The notes: a model not told the origin generated them from the sequence alone. 45,454 bases of DNA from a virus (IMGVR_UViG_3300008448_000164:1-45454), one strand, 5' to 3'. Shown: positions 7,605-15,596, counted from the first letter of the stretch. Made by a program: numbers and translations.

Positions 7605-8402
7605 ATGGAACAATTTAAAAGAATGCAGCAATTAGCTGGTTTAATTACTGAAGGTATGGAAGCATACGAATATGAAAAAGGTAAAGAAGCTGGTGAAAAA
7701 GCTGAAAAGAAAAAAATGAAAAAATCTGAATTAAAAAAGCAGATTAAAGAAATGATATTAGCTGAAATGAATATTGATTTATCTAATGATGATAAATTTT
7801 ATGATTTCTTAGCTGAAGGAGAATTAACAGCTGATTCATTATATAAGATGTTTGAAAAAGAAGATCTAATTGATGATAGACGTGAATATGATGAAGAAGA
7901 TTTAATGGCTGCTTACCCTGGTTTATCTCAATCTGAAGCTGAAAAATTAGTAAATAAAATATCAGATGGACTAAATGAAGCTAAGAAAAAGAAAGATGAA
8001 GAAGTAGCGGATGTAGAAATAGACGCTAATGTTGATATGGGTAATGAAATGGACATGGGTACTGAAATGGATACTACATCAGTTCCAGCTGCATCAGATG
8101 TTCAAAAAGAATTAATGGACGCGTTAGAAGCAGCTAAAGCATCAGGAGATGAAAAATTAATTCGTCAAATTGGAAATGCTTTAACTTATTTTACTCGTAG
8201 TCAAGTATCTAAAGAAGAAGTTCCAACAATGAATGAACAATTAAGTACAGATGCTATAGAACAATTAGAAAATTTAGCTAATATGGAAGATTTAGGTGTA
8301 TTAAAAGCCAAACTTCGTATTTTATCTTCAGACTGGATGCAAGAGGGATTTGATAGAGAAGATATTATTGAATATATAGCTGATTTTATTAATAAAATAT
8401 AA
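7605..8402 (+). CDS. Candidate capsid-targeted internal protein, LAGLITE leader
   Basis: A 265-aa, very acidic protein. Its N-terminus MEQFKRMQQLAGLITEG is nearly the same as that of the gene at 1561 and ends in an I-T-E prohead-protease-type site at Glu16. A Lys/Glu-rich helical region follows, then a Met/Asp/Thr-rich linker (DMGNEMDMGTEMDTT), then a helical C-terminal third. No enzymatic motif is visible. Given the leader, the likely role is a core or internal protein that enters the prohead and is trimmed there. An ATATTTATA motif precedes it. The family is not recognised. Confidence 0.75.
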   Translation: MEQFKRMQQLAGLITEGMEAYEYEKGKEAGEKAEKKKMKKSELKKQIKEMILAEMNIDLSNDDKFYDFLAEGELTADSLYKMFEKEDLIDDRREYDEEDLMAAYPGLSQSEAEKLVNKISDGLNEAKKKKDEEVADVEIDANVDMGNEMDMGTEMDTTSVPAASDVQKELMDALEAAKASGDEKLIRQIGNALTYFTRSQVSKEEVPTMNEQLSTDAIEQLENLANMEDLGVLKAKLRILSSDWMQEGFDREDIIEYIADFINKI

Positions 8403-8406
8403 ACAA

Positions 8407-8574
8407 ATGAAACAAGAATTATTTGAAAACATGCAACAAACATGGAATATGTTTGTAGCAGAGCATAATGGTAAAACTAAAGTAGCTCAGGGTCGCGCTA
8501 GAAAATTAGCAAGTGAATTAAAAAAATTAGCTACTGAATATAAAAAAGCTTCAGTTGCTGAAGCAAAAGCATAA
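8407..8574 (+). CDS. Histone H1-like (Hc1-type) small DNA-binding protein
   Basis: A 55-aa ORF from ATG 8407 to TAA 8572-8574, fitting exactly between its neighbours (4 bases before, 2 bases after). The sequence runs MKQELFENMQQTWNMFVAEH, then a basic helix containing GRARKLASELKKLATEYKKA, then SVAEAKA. This matches the layout of the roughly 60-aa histone H1-like Hc1 proteins of Bacteroidota, which have a TRARKASLELEK-like core and end in K[V/A]SVxEAKK. It probably binds DNA. In a phage it could help condense the genome or affect the host nucleoid. The family call comes from memory of the pattern. Confidence 0.72.
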   Translation: MKQELFENMQQTWNMFVAEHNGKTKVAQGRARKLASELKKLATEYKKASVAEAKA

Positions 8575-8576
8575 TT

Positions 8577-9458
8577 ATGAAAAAATCAGATTTTATTAAA
8601 TTAGTAACTGAAATACTTTCAGGCAAATTAAATGAAGAATTTAATCCAGCAGATAAAATAACTCTAGATGTTCCGTTATTTATTCGTTTGTTAGAATATG
8701 CTCGTGAAGATGCTAAAACAGATATGGATTTACATAATGTAACTGAAAAAGTAATCTCATTAAGTACTGAAGATAAAATTTTAACAATGAGTGATTATAA
8801 TAATATAGTTACTGCAAATAAAGAAAACATGAATGAAATATATACTTCTAGATTAGAAAAAATTGCTAATGAAATAAGAGCTAAATTTCCTAATCAAGGT
8901 TCATATGATCCTGGTGAATTATTTGATGAATACAAAGGTGAATATAATTTAACACCAGAAGAAGAAAGATTAGTTTACATGTTCATTAGAGATAAAGAAA
9001 ATGCTGAATTAGCTGAATCAACACTTGGTGAAAAGAAATTAACACCAGCTGAAATGAAAAAGCGTGAAGAAATAGTTAAATCAATGAAAAGTACTTTTAA
9101 AGGCCCTAAAGCAGCTATGTATGCAATAGCAACTGATAAAGCTAAAAAAGTAGCTGAAGATTTAGATATTGGTCATCAAGATGATGAACCAGATATGTTA
9201 AAAGCTGATGTAGCTAGAATAGCTGAATATGCTAATGCTTTATATCAAATGTTAGATAAATTTGATAAAATGCCTGGCGAAGTAGATTTCCCAGATTGGT
9301 GGCAGCAAAAAATTCATATAGCTGCTGAAAACATGGATAAAGCTAAACATTATTTAGAATTTGAAATGAAACAACCAGCTATGGATAATATTTCATCAAT
9401 CAATATAGATGCTTTAACAGAAGTTATTATCACTAGATTAAAATCTAAGAAAAAATAA
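8577..9458 (+). CDS. Hypothetical acidic protein, possible internal protein
   Basis: A 293-aa protein starting two bases after the histone-like gene. The leader MKKSDFIKLVTEILSGKLNE is an amphipathic helix with V-T-E at 10-12, near the [L/I]-x-E cleavage rule. The rest is helical and charged. A central segment (TPAEMKKREEIVKSMKS) is followed by a region that could pack as a helical bundle, with DFPDWWQQKIHIAAENMDKA near residue 238. No catalytic motif is recognised. Its stop overlaps the next ATG (TAATG at 9458). Inclusion among packaged proteins is inferred from the leader and neighbours. Confidence 0.7.
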   Translation: MKKSDFIKLVTEILSGKLNEEFNPADKITLDVPLFIRLLEYAREDAKTDMDLHNVTEKVISLSTEDKILTMSDYNNIVTANKENMNEIYTSRLEKIANEIRAKFPNQGSYDPGELFDEYKGEYNLTPEEERLVYMFIRDKENAELAESTLGEKKLTPAEMKKREEIVKSMKSTFKGPKAAMYAIATDKAKKVAEDLDIGHQDDEPDMLKADVARIAEYANALYQMLDKFDKMPGEVDFPDWWQQKIHIAAENMDKAKHYLEFEMKQPAMDNISSINIDALTEVIITRLKSKKK

Positions 9459-9898
9459 TGACTAAACAAGAATTAATAGATAAAATTAAGTCAATCGCTA
9501 AAAGTAAATACAATAAACAAATTGAATTTACTTCAGGCGGTAGAACAAACGTTATTGCTAAATATCCAAGTGTAAATGATGTTTTAGTTGATTTAATGAC
9601 AGAACAATATGAAATATTTGTTACTGGCGTTGAATGGGTAGCTCCAAAACCAACAACATTTAGAGTGATGTTAGCTAATGGTGATTATTTCTTTTTAACT
9701 CATACTGATAGAAGTTGGATAGCACAAATAGAAGGTAAAAATTTTTATTTATTAAATTTAAGTGAAAGAATAGATGCTATGAATGCTATATCTCGTGTAT
9801 TAAGATATAGTAATGGTAAAAATGAAACATCTGAAACAGCTGGAGCTACAGAAGAAATTCCAGCAGAAGCAACCCCAGAAGAACTTCCACCAGCATAA
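9458..9898 (+). CDS. Hypothetical protein
   Basis: A 146-aa protein, ATG overlapping the previous stop (TAATG). It has a helical start (MTKQELIDKIKSIAKSKYNK), a probable alpha/beta core from 20 to 120 with several beta strands (IFVTGVEWV, TFRVMLANGDYFFL), and a Glu/Pro/Ala-rich tail (AEATPEELPPA). There are no Cys motifs or membrane segments. I do not recognise the family. The compact fold and tail suggest a structural or packaged protein rather than an enzyme. Confidence 0.65.
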   Translation: MTKQELIDKIKSIAKSKYNKQIEFTSGGRTNVIAKYPSVNDVLVDLMTEQYEIFVTGVEWVAPKPTTFRVMLANGDYFFLTHTDRSWIAQIEGKNFYLLNLSERIDAMNAISRVLRYSNGKNETSETAGATEEIPAEATPEELPPA

Positions 9899-9914
9899 AA
9901 ATAAAAAATAACAA

Positions 9915-11054
9915 ATGGATGTATTAGATTTGTTTTTCAAAAAATATTCTTATAAATTTCCAAAAGGATATCCTGACATGAATAATGAGCAGGATATTTT
10001 ATTATTGGAAAATATACTAAATGAATTAGATATAAAAATAAGTTTTAACGAAGTGAAAAAACCAATTGATTTTCTCTCAGATGAAGCTAAAAAAATAGCA
10101 CAGAATGTTATTCAAAATTTGAATATTTCTGCAGATGATATTAAAGCTTTATCTAAAAATAAAATAGTAATTTTATCAGATGAACGTCAAAAGATATTTT
10201 CTGAATTAGAAAAATTAGGTTATAAACGAGATAGTAATATATCTGGTTCATCACAAGGAGGATTTAGAACTGATAATAATATTGAAATATTAGTTAAACC
10301 TAAATCAGCTCAAGGTGAAAAATCTGCTGGTAAGCAAAATGAATCATCGTTTTTAGATTTAATAAATAATAAAGTTAAAGAAAATGATGGTCCAATTACT
10401 GTGATTATCCAGAGTGATAAGAAAAAAATTAAATTTAATAATATAGAAGAAGCTAAAGATAGTTCAGTTGAAGGTGCTACACAATTTGCTAAAGCAGATG
10501 CTCAGTTAGTTGATGATGAAGGTGAAGTGATAGGTAATATATCACTTAAAAAACGTAATGCTGTTAGATGGGAAAGTTCAAAAACTAGAGAAATTGACGG
10601 TATTAATGTGTTTAAAAACTTTATTCAAAAAGTATCAAATAATGCATTTCCAAATGTAAGTTTAAAACCGCTTGATAAGAAAAATAAATTTAAATTATAT
10701 AATCCTCAAACTAATAAAGTATTATCTAAAGTAATCATCAAAAATACTCCTCCAGATGTAGTTAATGATGTAATATTTGGTAATGATGTTCCTAAAACTA
10801 TAGTTATTAAAGAAGATTTTGAAAACTTTTCTAATTATACTTTTGAAAACGGAGTTTTAGTTATTAATTGTTACAAAATATATACTGATGTTAAAGATGT
10901 TATGGGTACTGATGATGAACCAGTATATGCATTTTCAAATCATATTGGACAAGCATATGGTATCGAATTCAGATCATTCAGTAAAGGATTACTATACAAA
11001 GATGATTCATTAAAAGGTTCTAGTGAAGAAATAGATTTTAAAGATCTAAAATAA
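9915..11054 (+). CDS. Possible PD-(D/E)XK restriction-endonuclease-fold protein
   Basis: A 379-aa protein. The middle third resembles a PD-(D/E)XK nuclease core: GKQNESSFLDLI with Glu143 in a helix, then KADAQLVDDEG with Asp195, then GNISLKKRN with Lys212 in the [S/E]-x-K position. The spacing Asp195 to Lys212 is in the usual range for this fold. The N-terminal 130 residues are helical (SDERQKIFSELEKLGY) and could be a separate domain. The C-terminal 120 residues are beta-rich. The start ATG 9915 has an A-rich leader. The nuclease call is tentative; alternatives are a DNA-binding virion protein or an unrelated fold. Confidence 0.5.
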   Translation: MDVLDLFFKKYSYKFPKGYPDMNNEQDILLLENILNELDIKISFNEVKKPIDFLSDEAKKIAQNVIQNLNISADDIKALSKNKIVILSDERQKIFSELEKLGYKRDSNISGSSQGGFRTDNNIEILVKPKSAQGEKSAGKQNESSFLDLINNKVKENDGPITVIIQSDKKKIKFNNIEEAKDSSVEGATQFAKADAQLVDDEGEVIGNISLKKRNAVRWESSKTREIDGINVFKNFIQKVSNNAFPNVSLKPLDKKNKFKLYNPQTNKVLSKVIIKNTPPDVVNDVIFGNDVPKTIVIKEDFENFSNYTFENGVLVINCYKIYTDVKDVMGTDDEPVYAFSNHIGQAYGIEFRSFSKGLLYKDDSLKGSSEEIDFKDLK

Positions 11055-11056
11055 AA

Positions 11057-11066
11057 ATATTTATTA
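11057..11066 (+). promoter_or_regulatory. ATATTTATTA intergenic motif
   Basis: ATATTTATTA directly before the ATG at 11069, only two bases away. The tight spacing matters for deciding whether the motif acts in transcription or translation. Confidence 0.45.
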
Positions 11067-11068
11067 GT

Positions 11069-12127
11069 ATGGATAAATTAAGACAAATAATTAGAGAAGT
11101 GATACAGCAACGCAATCTTAAACCAGATTGTGGTTGTGGATGTAATGGTAAATGTGCTGAAGAAAAAGCACCAATGATAAATGAAAATTTATCACGTAAA
11201 CCATTATTAAGTGAACACTTACAATACCATGTTGATAATAAAAAACCATTAACAGAAAATACATTTCGTTATGGCTCACCAGCATTTCTTGATTTATGGA
11301 AAGAAGCTAGAAAATTATACTCACGTAATTTACTTGAAGTATCAGGTTTAGATAAAGACATAATTGTTGAAACTAATTTAGGTGAATATGGTATATATGA
11401 AGGTCAAGAAGTACCATTAGATTTACCTATGATTGAAGAAGAATTAGATGAAAGTGTAGTAGCTGCAACCGCTGCGGCTATTGCTGCAAGATCAGCTTCT
11501 TCCTCCTCAAATAATGCTTTATCTACTTTAACCCCAGACCAATTGTTACTATTAGCAGTAATGGTAGGAGTACCATCACTCGCGGCTATTGTATATAATA
11601 GCGGTCTTGTTGATAAAGTAAAGAATTGGATAAATAATTATAAATTAAATGGAGTAATAAAACGTTTAAGAGAAGATCCTGAAGTAATAGAATTTATTAA
11701 AAGTAAAAAACCAGGTATTCAAAATTTTCTAAAATCTAAATTAACTGATAAAGAACAAAAATATCTTAAACGAATTAGTTGGAATAAAATTACTAAAGGT
11801 GAGATCAAAGAAGGCCAAGTAAACGAAGCTGAATATCAAGGTAAAAAAGTGCAACTTAATAAACCTAAACGTGGTGGTTCAAAGAAATTCTATGTTTATG
11901 TTATGAATCCTAAAACTAAAAAAGTTAAAAAAGTATCATTTGGAGCAGCAGGTGGAGGTCAAAACTTAGCAGTTAAAATTAGAGATCCTAAAGCACGTAG
12001 AGCATTTGCTTCACGTCAAAACTGTGATAAGAAAAAAAATAGATTAACTCCGGGTTATTGGTCATGTAATATAGGAAGATATTGGAAATCATTAGGTGGA
12101 GGTTCAAATTTTAGCGGATATTGGTAA
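11069..12127 (+). CDS. Candidate internal protein: CTS leader, Cys cluster, hydrophobic segment, YWSC domain
   Basis: A 352-aa protein with several parts. MDKLRQIIREVI is an amphipathic leader with an I-R-E site at 8-10. CGCGCNGKC (C21, C23, C25, C29) is a dense Cys cluster that could bind metal. A hydrophobic stretch at about 158-176 (LLLLAVMVGVPSLAAIV) could span a membrane. The basic C-terminal domain (about 265-352) has KKFYVYVMNPKTKKVKKV and the pattern RQNCDKK...GYWSCNIGRYW. From general familiarity this C-terminal module recurs in phage head-associated proteins, sometimes next to prohead proteases; its function is unknown. Packaging and membrane insertion on injection are inferences. 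Confidence 0.72.
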   Translation: MDKLRQIIREVIQQRNLKPDCGCGCNGKCAEEKAPMINENLSRKPLLSEHLQYHVDNKKPLTENTFRYGSPAFLDLWKEARKLYSRNLLEVSGLDKDIIVETNLGEYGIYEGQEVPLDLPMIEEELDESVVAATAAAIAARSASSSSNNALSTLTPDQLLLLAVMVGVPSLAAIVYNSGLVDKVKNWINNYKLNGVIKRLREDPEVIEFIKSKKPGIQNFLKSKLTDKEQKYLKRISWNKITKGEIKEGQVNEAEYQGKKVQLNKPKRGGSKKFYVYVMNPKTKKVKKVSFGAAGGGQNLAVKIRDPKARRAFASRQNCDKKKNRLTPGYWSCNIGRYWKSLGGGSNFSGYW

Positions 12128-12128
12128 T

Positions 12129-12479
12129 ATGAAACTATCAGAATTAAAAAATATTATTAGAGAAGAATATAATTCAGCTTCAAAATTATATGAAATTGAA
12201 GGTGTTATTGTTATTGACACTGACACAGCCTTTCATAAACAAATTATGTCTGATGTTCGTGCTGTTAAAGGAATAACAATTGTAAAGGATTATATTTATG
12301 AGCCTGTAGGTGCAGCCGCAAATAGAGGATACGCTGATTTAGTTATTAAAATAGATCCATCTCCATTTAAACAAATGAAAGTACAAGATATTGTTGACCA
12401 AGTAGTTAATGATATTAAAAGTGTTAAAGGAGTAAGAGCATTTAAAGTAAAAAAAGGACCATTTCAAGCTAATGTATAA
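12129..12479 (+). CDS. Small protein with CTS-like leader
   Basis: A 116-aa protein read from ATG 12129, one base after the previous stop. The in-frame ATG at 12096 lies inside the upstream gene and would destroy the leader. The N-terminus MKLSELKNIIREEYNSA repeats the leader type, with I-R-E at 10-12. The rest (IEGVIVIDTDTAFHKQIM, VRAVKGITIVKDYIYEP, VKGVRAFKVKKGPF) alternates strands and helices with a ferredoxin-like pattern. I cannot name a family. Its stop overlaps the next ATG (TAATG). Confidence 0.7.
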   Translation: MKLSELKNIIREEYNSASKLYEIEGVIVIDTDTAFHKQIMSDVRAVKGITIVKDYIYEPVGAAANRGYADLVIKIDPSPFKQMKVQDIVDQVVNDIKSVKGVRAFKVKKGPFQANV

Positions 12480-12871
12480 TGGATTTACGTAAACTAGTTA
12501 AAGAAATATTAGATGAACAAAAAACAAAACGTGACAGATGTTTACGTATTGCTGACCGTAAGTTTGATAAACCATCTGCTTATAAATCAGGTGCTGTAGT
12601 TAAATGCCGCCAAGGTAAGATTTGGAAAGATTTAAAAGAAGTAATTCAAGAAATAATATTAGAAGATGAATCTCTTCATAAATGGTTTAAACGTTCAGGC
12701 ACACCAGGTAAAGAAGGCGGATGGGTAGATTGTAATACTTGTAGAGATGGTAAATGTAAAGCATGTGGTAGAAAAAAAGGAGAAAAACGCTCTAAATATC
12801 CTTCATGTCGTCCAACACCAGCTCAATGTAAACAACCAGGTAAAGGTAAAAAATGGGGGAAAACAAAATGA
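12479..12871 (+). CDS. Cys-rich small protein with CTS-like leader
   Basis: A 130-aa basic protein. The leader MDLRKLVKEILDEQ offers L-D-E at 11-13. Next comes RDRCLRIADRKFDKPSAYKS, a PSAY-type motif common in phage and giant-virus proteins, then WFKRSGTPGKEGGWVDCNTC with CRDGKCKACGRKKGEKRSKY and SCRPTPAQCK. Pairs of Cys (CNTC, CKAC, SC, QC) strongly suggest structural zinc. The enzymatic role is unknown. The high Lys/Arg content fits nucleic-acid binding or packing with DNA in the capsid. Confidence 0.72.
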   Translation: MDLRKLVKEILDEQKTKRDRCLRIADRKFDKPSAYKSGAVVKCRQGKIWKDLKEVIQEIILEDESLHKWFKRSGTPGKEGGWVDCNTCRDGKCKACGRKKGEKRSKYPSCRPTPAQCKQPGKGKKWGKTK

Positions 12872-13137
12872 CAAATGAATTTAATGTAACTGAGTGGATA
12901 CTTAAAAATAGATTAAAAGAATATGAGGGAGAAGAATATCCTCCTTATATGTACTCACCTGTAGGTTTTGGATGTCATGTATGTAAATTTCATTATATAG
13001 AAGATGAAAAACATATGTGTTCTAATAAAAAATATCAAGAATATAAAGGTACAGCTGAATTAATAGATGATAATGGGGATCCTATTAAAGATCCATCTAA
13101 ATGGTGTTCAAACTGGTTTTTACCTAAAGGAGAATGA
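12868..13137 (+). CDS. Small Cys protein (CxxC...C...WC)
   Basis: An 89-aa protein read from ATG 12868, overlapping the previous stop (ATGA). Cysteines are spaced as GCHVCKFHY, HMCSNKKYQEYKG and KWCSNWF, a four-Cys set that could bind zinc or an iron-sulfur cluster in the manner of HiPIP-like small proteins. Aromatic residues and Pro flank it (EEYPPYMYSPVGFG). I recognise the pattern as recurrent in phages but know no assigned role. The frame could be extended upstream to 12853, but coupling favours 12868. Confidence 0.68.
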   Translation: MTNEFNVTEWILKNRLKEYEGEEYPPYMYSPVGFGCHVCKFHYIEDEKHMCSNKKYQEYKGTAELIDDNGDPIKDPSKWCSNWFLPKGE

Positions 13138-13394
13138 GACCATACGTTGATATAGAAGTTACTGATAAATATATTATTCGTGAATTTAACGAAAATATAG
13201 ACCCAATTGAGTTGATGTGGCATCGTGATGATGAAAACCGTATTGTAGAAATACTTGGTGAAACAGATTGGAAACTACAACTTGATAACCAGTTACCTAC
13301 TTCTATAAATAAACAAATATTTATACCCAGACATGAATGGCATCGTGTTATAAAAGGAAATGGAACATTAAAATTAAAAATACATAAAATATAG
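13134..13394 (+). CDS. Small cupin-like protein
   Basis: An 86-aa protein whose ATG overlaps the previous stop (ATGA). It is mostly beta strands: LMWHRDDENRIVEIL, WKLQLDNQLP, KQIFIPRHEWHRVIKG and GTLKLKIHKI. The His-x-(3)-Asp/Glu set in MWHRDDE and the later His in HEWHRV are placed as metal ligands would be in a single-domain cupin. The substrate is unknown. It ends the run of small coupled genes. Confidence 0.6.
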   Translation: MRPYVDIEVTDKYIIREFNENIDPIELMWHRDDENRIVEILGETDWKLQLDNQLPTSINKQIFIPRHEWHRVIKGNGTLKLKIHKI

Positions 13395-13431
13395 ACAGAT
13401 TCATAGCCTGTCGCTTATAAAAGATAAAATT

Positions 13432-13470
13432 ATGGAGCTGTGGCCCATCCTAAAAGGTGGGCCACCTTAG
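13432..13470 (+). other. Hairpin with a 12-codon mini-ORF ending in Pro-Pro-stop
   Basis: This 114-base gap (13395-13508) has no ordinary gene. It holds ATG at 13432 followed by 12 codons (MELWPILKGGPP) and TAG. Within it GTGGCCCA (13440-13447) pairs with TGGGCCAC (13458-13465), and a T-G and C-G pair continue the stem around a 6-base loop. No T-run follows, so it is not a classic terminator. A leader peptide that stalls at Pro-Pro-stop, a processing hairpin or a protein-binding site are all possible. Confidence 0.4.
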
Positions 13471-13479
13471 TTTGTACTT

Positions 13480-13487
13480 TATAAATA
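13480..13487 (+). promoter_or_regulatory. TATAAATA, T4-late-promoter-like
   Basis: An exact TATAAATA, the T4 late promoter core, 21 bases before the ATG of the FAD dehydrogenase at 13509. In this AT-rich genome a chance match is possible. Confidence 0.35.
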
Positions 13488-13508
13488 AAAACATTATATT
13501 AACAACAT

Positions 13509-14894
13509 ATGAATAAGAAAATAGTAATAGTAGGTGCTGGTGTAGCAGGTATTAATGCTGCAACTAAATTAGTAGACAACGGATATCCGGGTGAATTAAT
13601 AACAATTATTGATAAAGGAAACGATCCATATAATCGTTTACCTGAAGAAGTAATGACAGGTATGTTAGGAGCAGGTGGATGGAGTGATGGTAAATTAACA
13701 TATCATACAGCAATTGGAGGTCAATTAGCAAAATATTGCGGTGAAGAAAAAGCAATGGAATTAATGAAACAAGTAGTAGATAATTTTACTCGTTTTCATC
13801 CTAAACCAGAAGAAATTTTTATGTCTGATCCACAAGAAGAACCTGAATTTATTAAACCATATTTTGGATTACGTATGTTTCCAGTATGGCATATTGGTTC
13901 AAATTATCTACATGAAATTGCTAAAACATGGTATCAATATTTAGTTGATAAAGGTGTTAAATTTGAGTGGAATGCTGAAGTAACAGAAATTAATTTTGAA
14001 GAAGATTATTTAATGTTTAAAGATACTAATAATTGGGTAGGTAAGAGATTTTATGATAAACTAATATTTGCAGTAGGTAAATCAGGTATTGATTTTGCTC
14101 AACAATTAGCAGATGATTATCAATTACCTAATGAACCTAAATCAGTTCAAATTGGAGTTCGTTTTGAAGCACCACAAAAATACTTCCAGAAATTAATTGA
14201 TATCAGTTATGATTTTAAACTATATCAGAAATTTGATAATGTATCGTTAAGATCATTTTGTACTAATAATAACGCGGCTTATGTAGCAGTAGAAGAAACG
14301 TATGGTGATATTACATATAATGGTCATGCTAAAAAAGGTGAAGAATTTAGAAACAATATGACTAACTTTGGTATCTTGATGGAAATTAAAGGTATTGAAA
14401 ATCCGTTTGAATGGTCAAGAGAAGTGGTTAAAAAGTGTCAAGTAAAAGAAATTCAATCATATAATATACAATCTTTCGATTTAACTCAAGAAGGAATAGC
14501 TAGTAGAGGAACAGGAAATGTGATACAAAAAGGTTTATATTATTCTCCTAAAGGAACTAGAAAACCATCTCAAACATCTGAAAATGATAATATAAAAGCT
14601 ACTCAAATTATAGATTTGTTTCCTATAAGATCAGCTATGGGAAAATATTTTAATTATATTGAAGATTTCATCAACCAAATGAACGAAGTATTTGAATTTG
14701 GTGATGATTGGGGTATGTATATTCCTGAAGTAAAATATCTATCACCTGAACCATTAGTAAATTATGACGATTTATCATTAACTGAATACCCAAATGTACA
14801 CTTTGTAGGTGATGCCTTAAGTGCTCGTGGAATTACAGTATCAGGAGCGCACGGAATATATGTTGCTGAATATTTATTATCAAATAGCAACTAA
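13509..14894 (+). CDS. FAD-dependent dehydrogenase (COG2509-like)
   Basis: A 461-aa flavoprotein. The N-terminal Rossmann motif is VIVGAGVAGINAA (Gly9, Gly11, Gly14), followed by an acidic strand end (IIDKG). GAGGWSDGKLT near residue 54 corresponds to the G-(G/A)-x-x-SDGKL motif of the COG2509 FAD-dependent dehydrogenases. The C-terminus carries HFVGDALSARGITVSGAHGI, the usual second FAD-contacting motif. It is full length. Substrate and redox partner are unknown. Such an enzyme is unusual in a T4-like phage and may be an auxiliary metabolic gene. Its TAA overlaps the next ATG, so it is coupled to the DUF6884-like gene. Confidence 0.85.
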   Translation: MNKKIVIVGAGVAGINAATKLVDNGYPGELITIIDKGNDPYNRLPEEVMTGMLGAGGWSDGKLTYHTAIGGQLAKYCGEEKAMELMKQVVDNFTRFHPKPEEIFMSDPQEEPEFIKPYFGLRMFPVWHIGSNYLHEIAKTWYQYLVDKGVKFEWNAEVTEINFEEDYLMFKDTNNWVGKRFYDKLIFAVGKSGIDFAQQLADDYQLPNEPKSVQIGVRFEAPQKYFQKLIDISYDFKLYQKFDNVSLRSFCTNNNAAYVAVEETYGDITYNGHAKKGEEFRNNMTNFGILMEIKGIENPFEWSREVVKKCQVKEIQSYNIQSFDLTQEGIASRGTGNVIQKGLYYSPKGTRKPSQTSENDNIKATQIIDLFPIRSAMGKYFNYIEDFINQMNEVFEFGDDWGMYIPEVKYLSPEPLVNYDDLSLTEYPNVHFVGDALSARGITVSGAHGIYVAEYLLSNSN

Positions 14895-15385
14895 TGGCAA
14901 AAATAGTATTATTAAGTTGTACTAAATCAAAATTAAGCAAACCAGCTCCGGCGCAGGAACTATACTCTGCCTCTCCAATGTTTCAAAAGACATTGGAGTA
15001 TGGCAAGGCGCTTAAACCTGATAAAATGTACATATTATCAGCAAAACATCATCTCGTACCTTTACAAAAAGAATTAGCTCCATATGATAAAACATTGAAA
15101 GAAATGCCAAAAGATGAAAAGGAAAAATGGGGTGAAGAAACAATAAAACAAATGAGATCAGCAGGTATTAATCCTGAAAAAGATCAATTTATATTTTTAA
15201 CTGGTTCAGAATATATGAAACCATTCTCAAAATATATTCCTGAAGATCATATTGAAAAACCAATGGAAGGTAAACGTTTTGGTGAACGTTTAAAATGGTT
15301 AAATAATCAAGTTAATAAAATTCAAGAAATAATTAATAAAATAAAAACAGTAATTTATGAAAATCTCAAAAGAGCAACTAAATGA
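14894..15385 (+). CDS. DUF6884-like protein
   Basis: A 163-aa protein. VLLSCTKSKLSKPAPAQELY at the N-terminus, then a Pro-Ser-x-x-F-like SPMFQKTLEYGKAL, then YILSAKHHLVPL (about residues 46-57) and APYDKTL match the DUF6884 pattern (SCgKxK, ilSAkHGLv, PYDxtL), related to the YaaA-like fold. I recall such proteins near modified-base and glycosylase genes, but the biochemical activity is not known to me. It is coupled to the FAD dehydrogenase (TAATG) and overlaps the next small gene by 29 bases. Confidence 0.68.
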   Translation: MAKIVLLSCTKSKLSKPAPAQELYSASPMFQKTLEYGKALKPDKMYILSAKHHLVPLQKELAPYDKTLKEMPKDEKEKWGEETIKQMRSAGINPEKDQFIFLTGSEYMKPFSKYIPEDHIEKPMEGKRFGERLKWLNNQVNKIQEIINKIKTVIYENLKRATK

Positions 15386-15596
15386 GTATATTAAGCTCTA
15401 TTTAAATGATGTTGAAGATTATGGTGAAGATAACGAATTAATCATAGCTGAAACAACATTAACTAAATTAAAAAATAATTTAATTACAGAATCTGAATTT
15501 GATTTACAGCAAGTAATAACTGAAGCTATAAACAAATCTCAAACTAAATCAAAAATTATTTTAAATGATTTTCTTACATATATGGAAAATATGTAA
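15357..15596 (+). CDS. Hypothetical small helical protein
   Basis: A 79-aa acidic protein that starts inside the end of the previous gene (29-base overlap). The N-terminus MKISKEQLNEYIKLYLNDVE is an amphipathic helix with L-N-E at 8-10, so it could belong to the leader-bearing set. The remainder is helical (ETTLTKLKNNLITESEFDL). Its stop is followed at once by a half-copy of the AAGCTTGG terminator arm. Coding status is likely but not certain. Confidence 0.55.
   Translation: MKISKEQLNEYIKLYLNDVEDYGEDNELIIAETTLTKLKNNLITESEFDLQQVITEAINKSQTKSKIILNDFLTYMENM

Noticed and set aside
13395-13508. Possible tRNA or small structured RNA gene
   Set aside because: The stem is a single hairpin; I could not fit a cloverleaf or any known RNA family.
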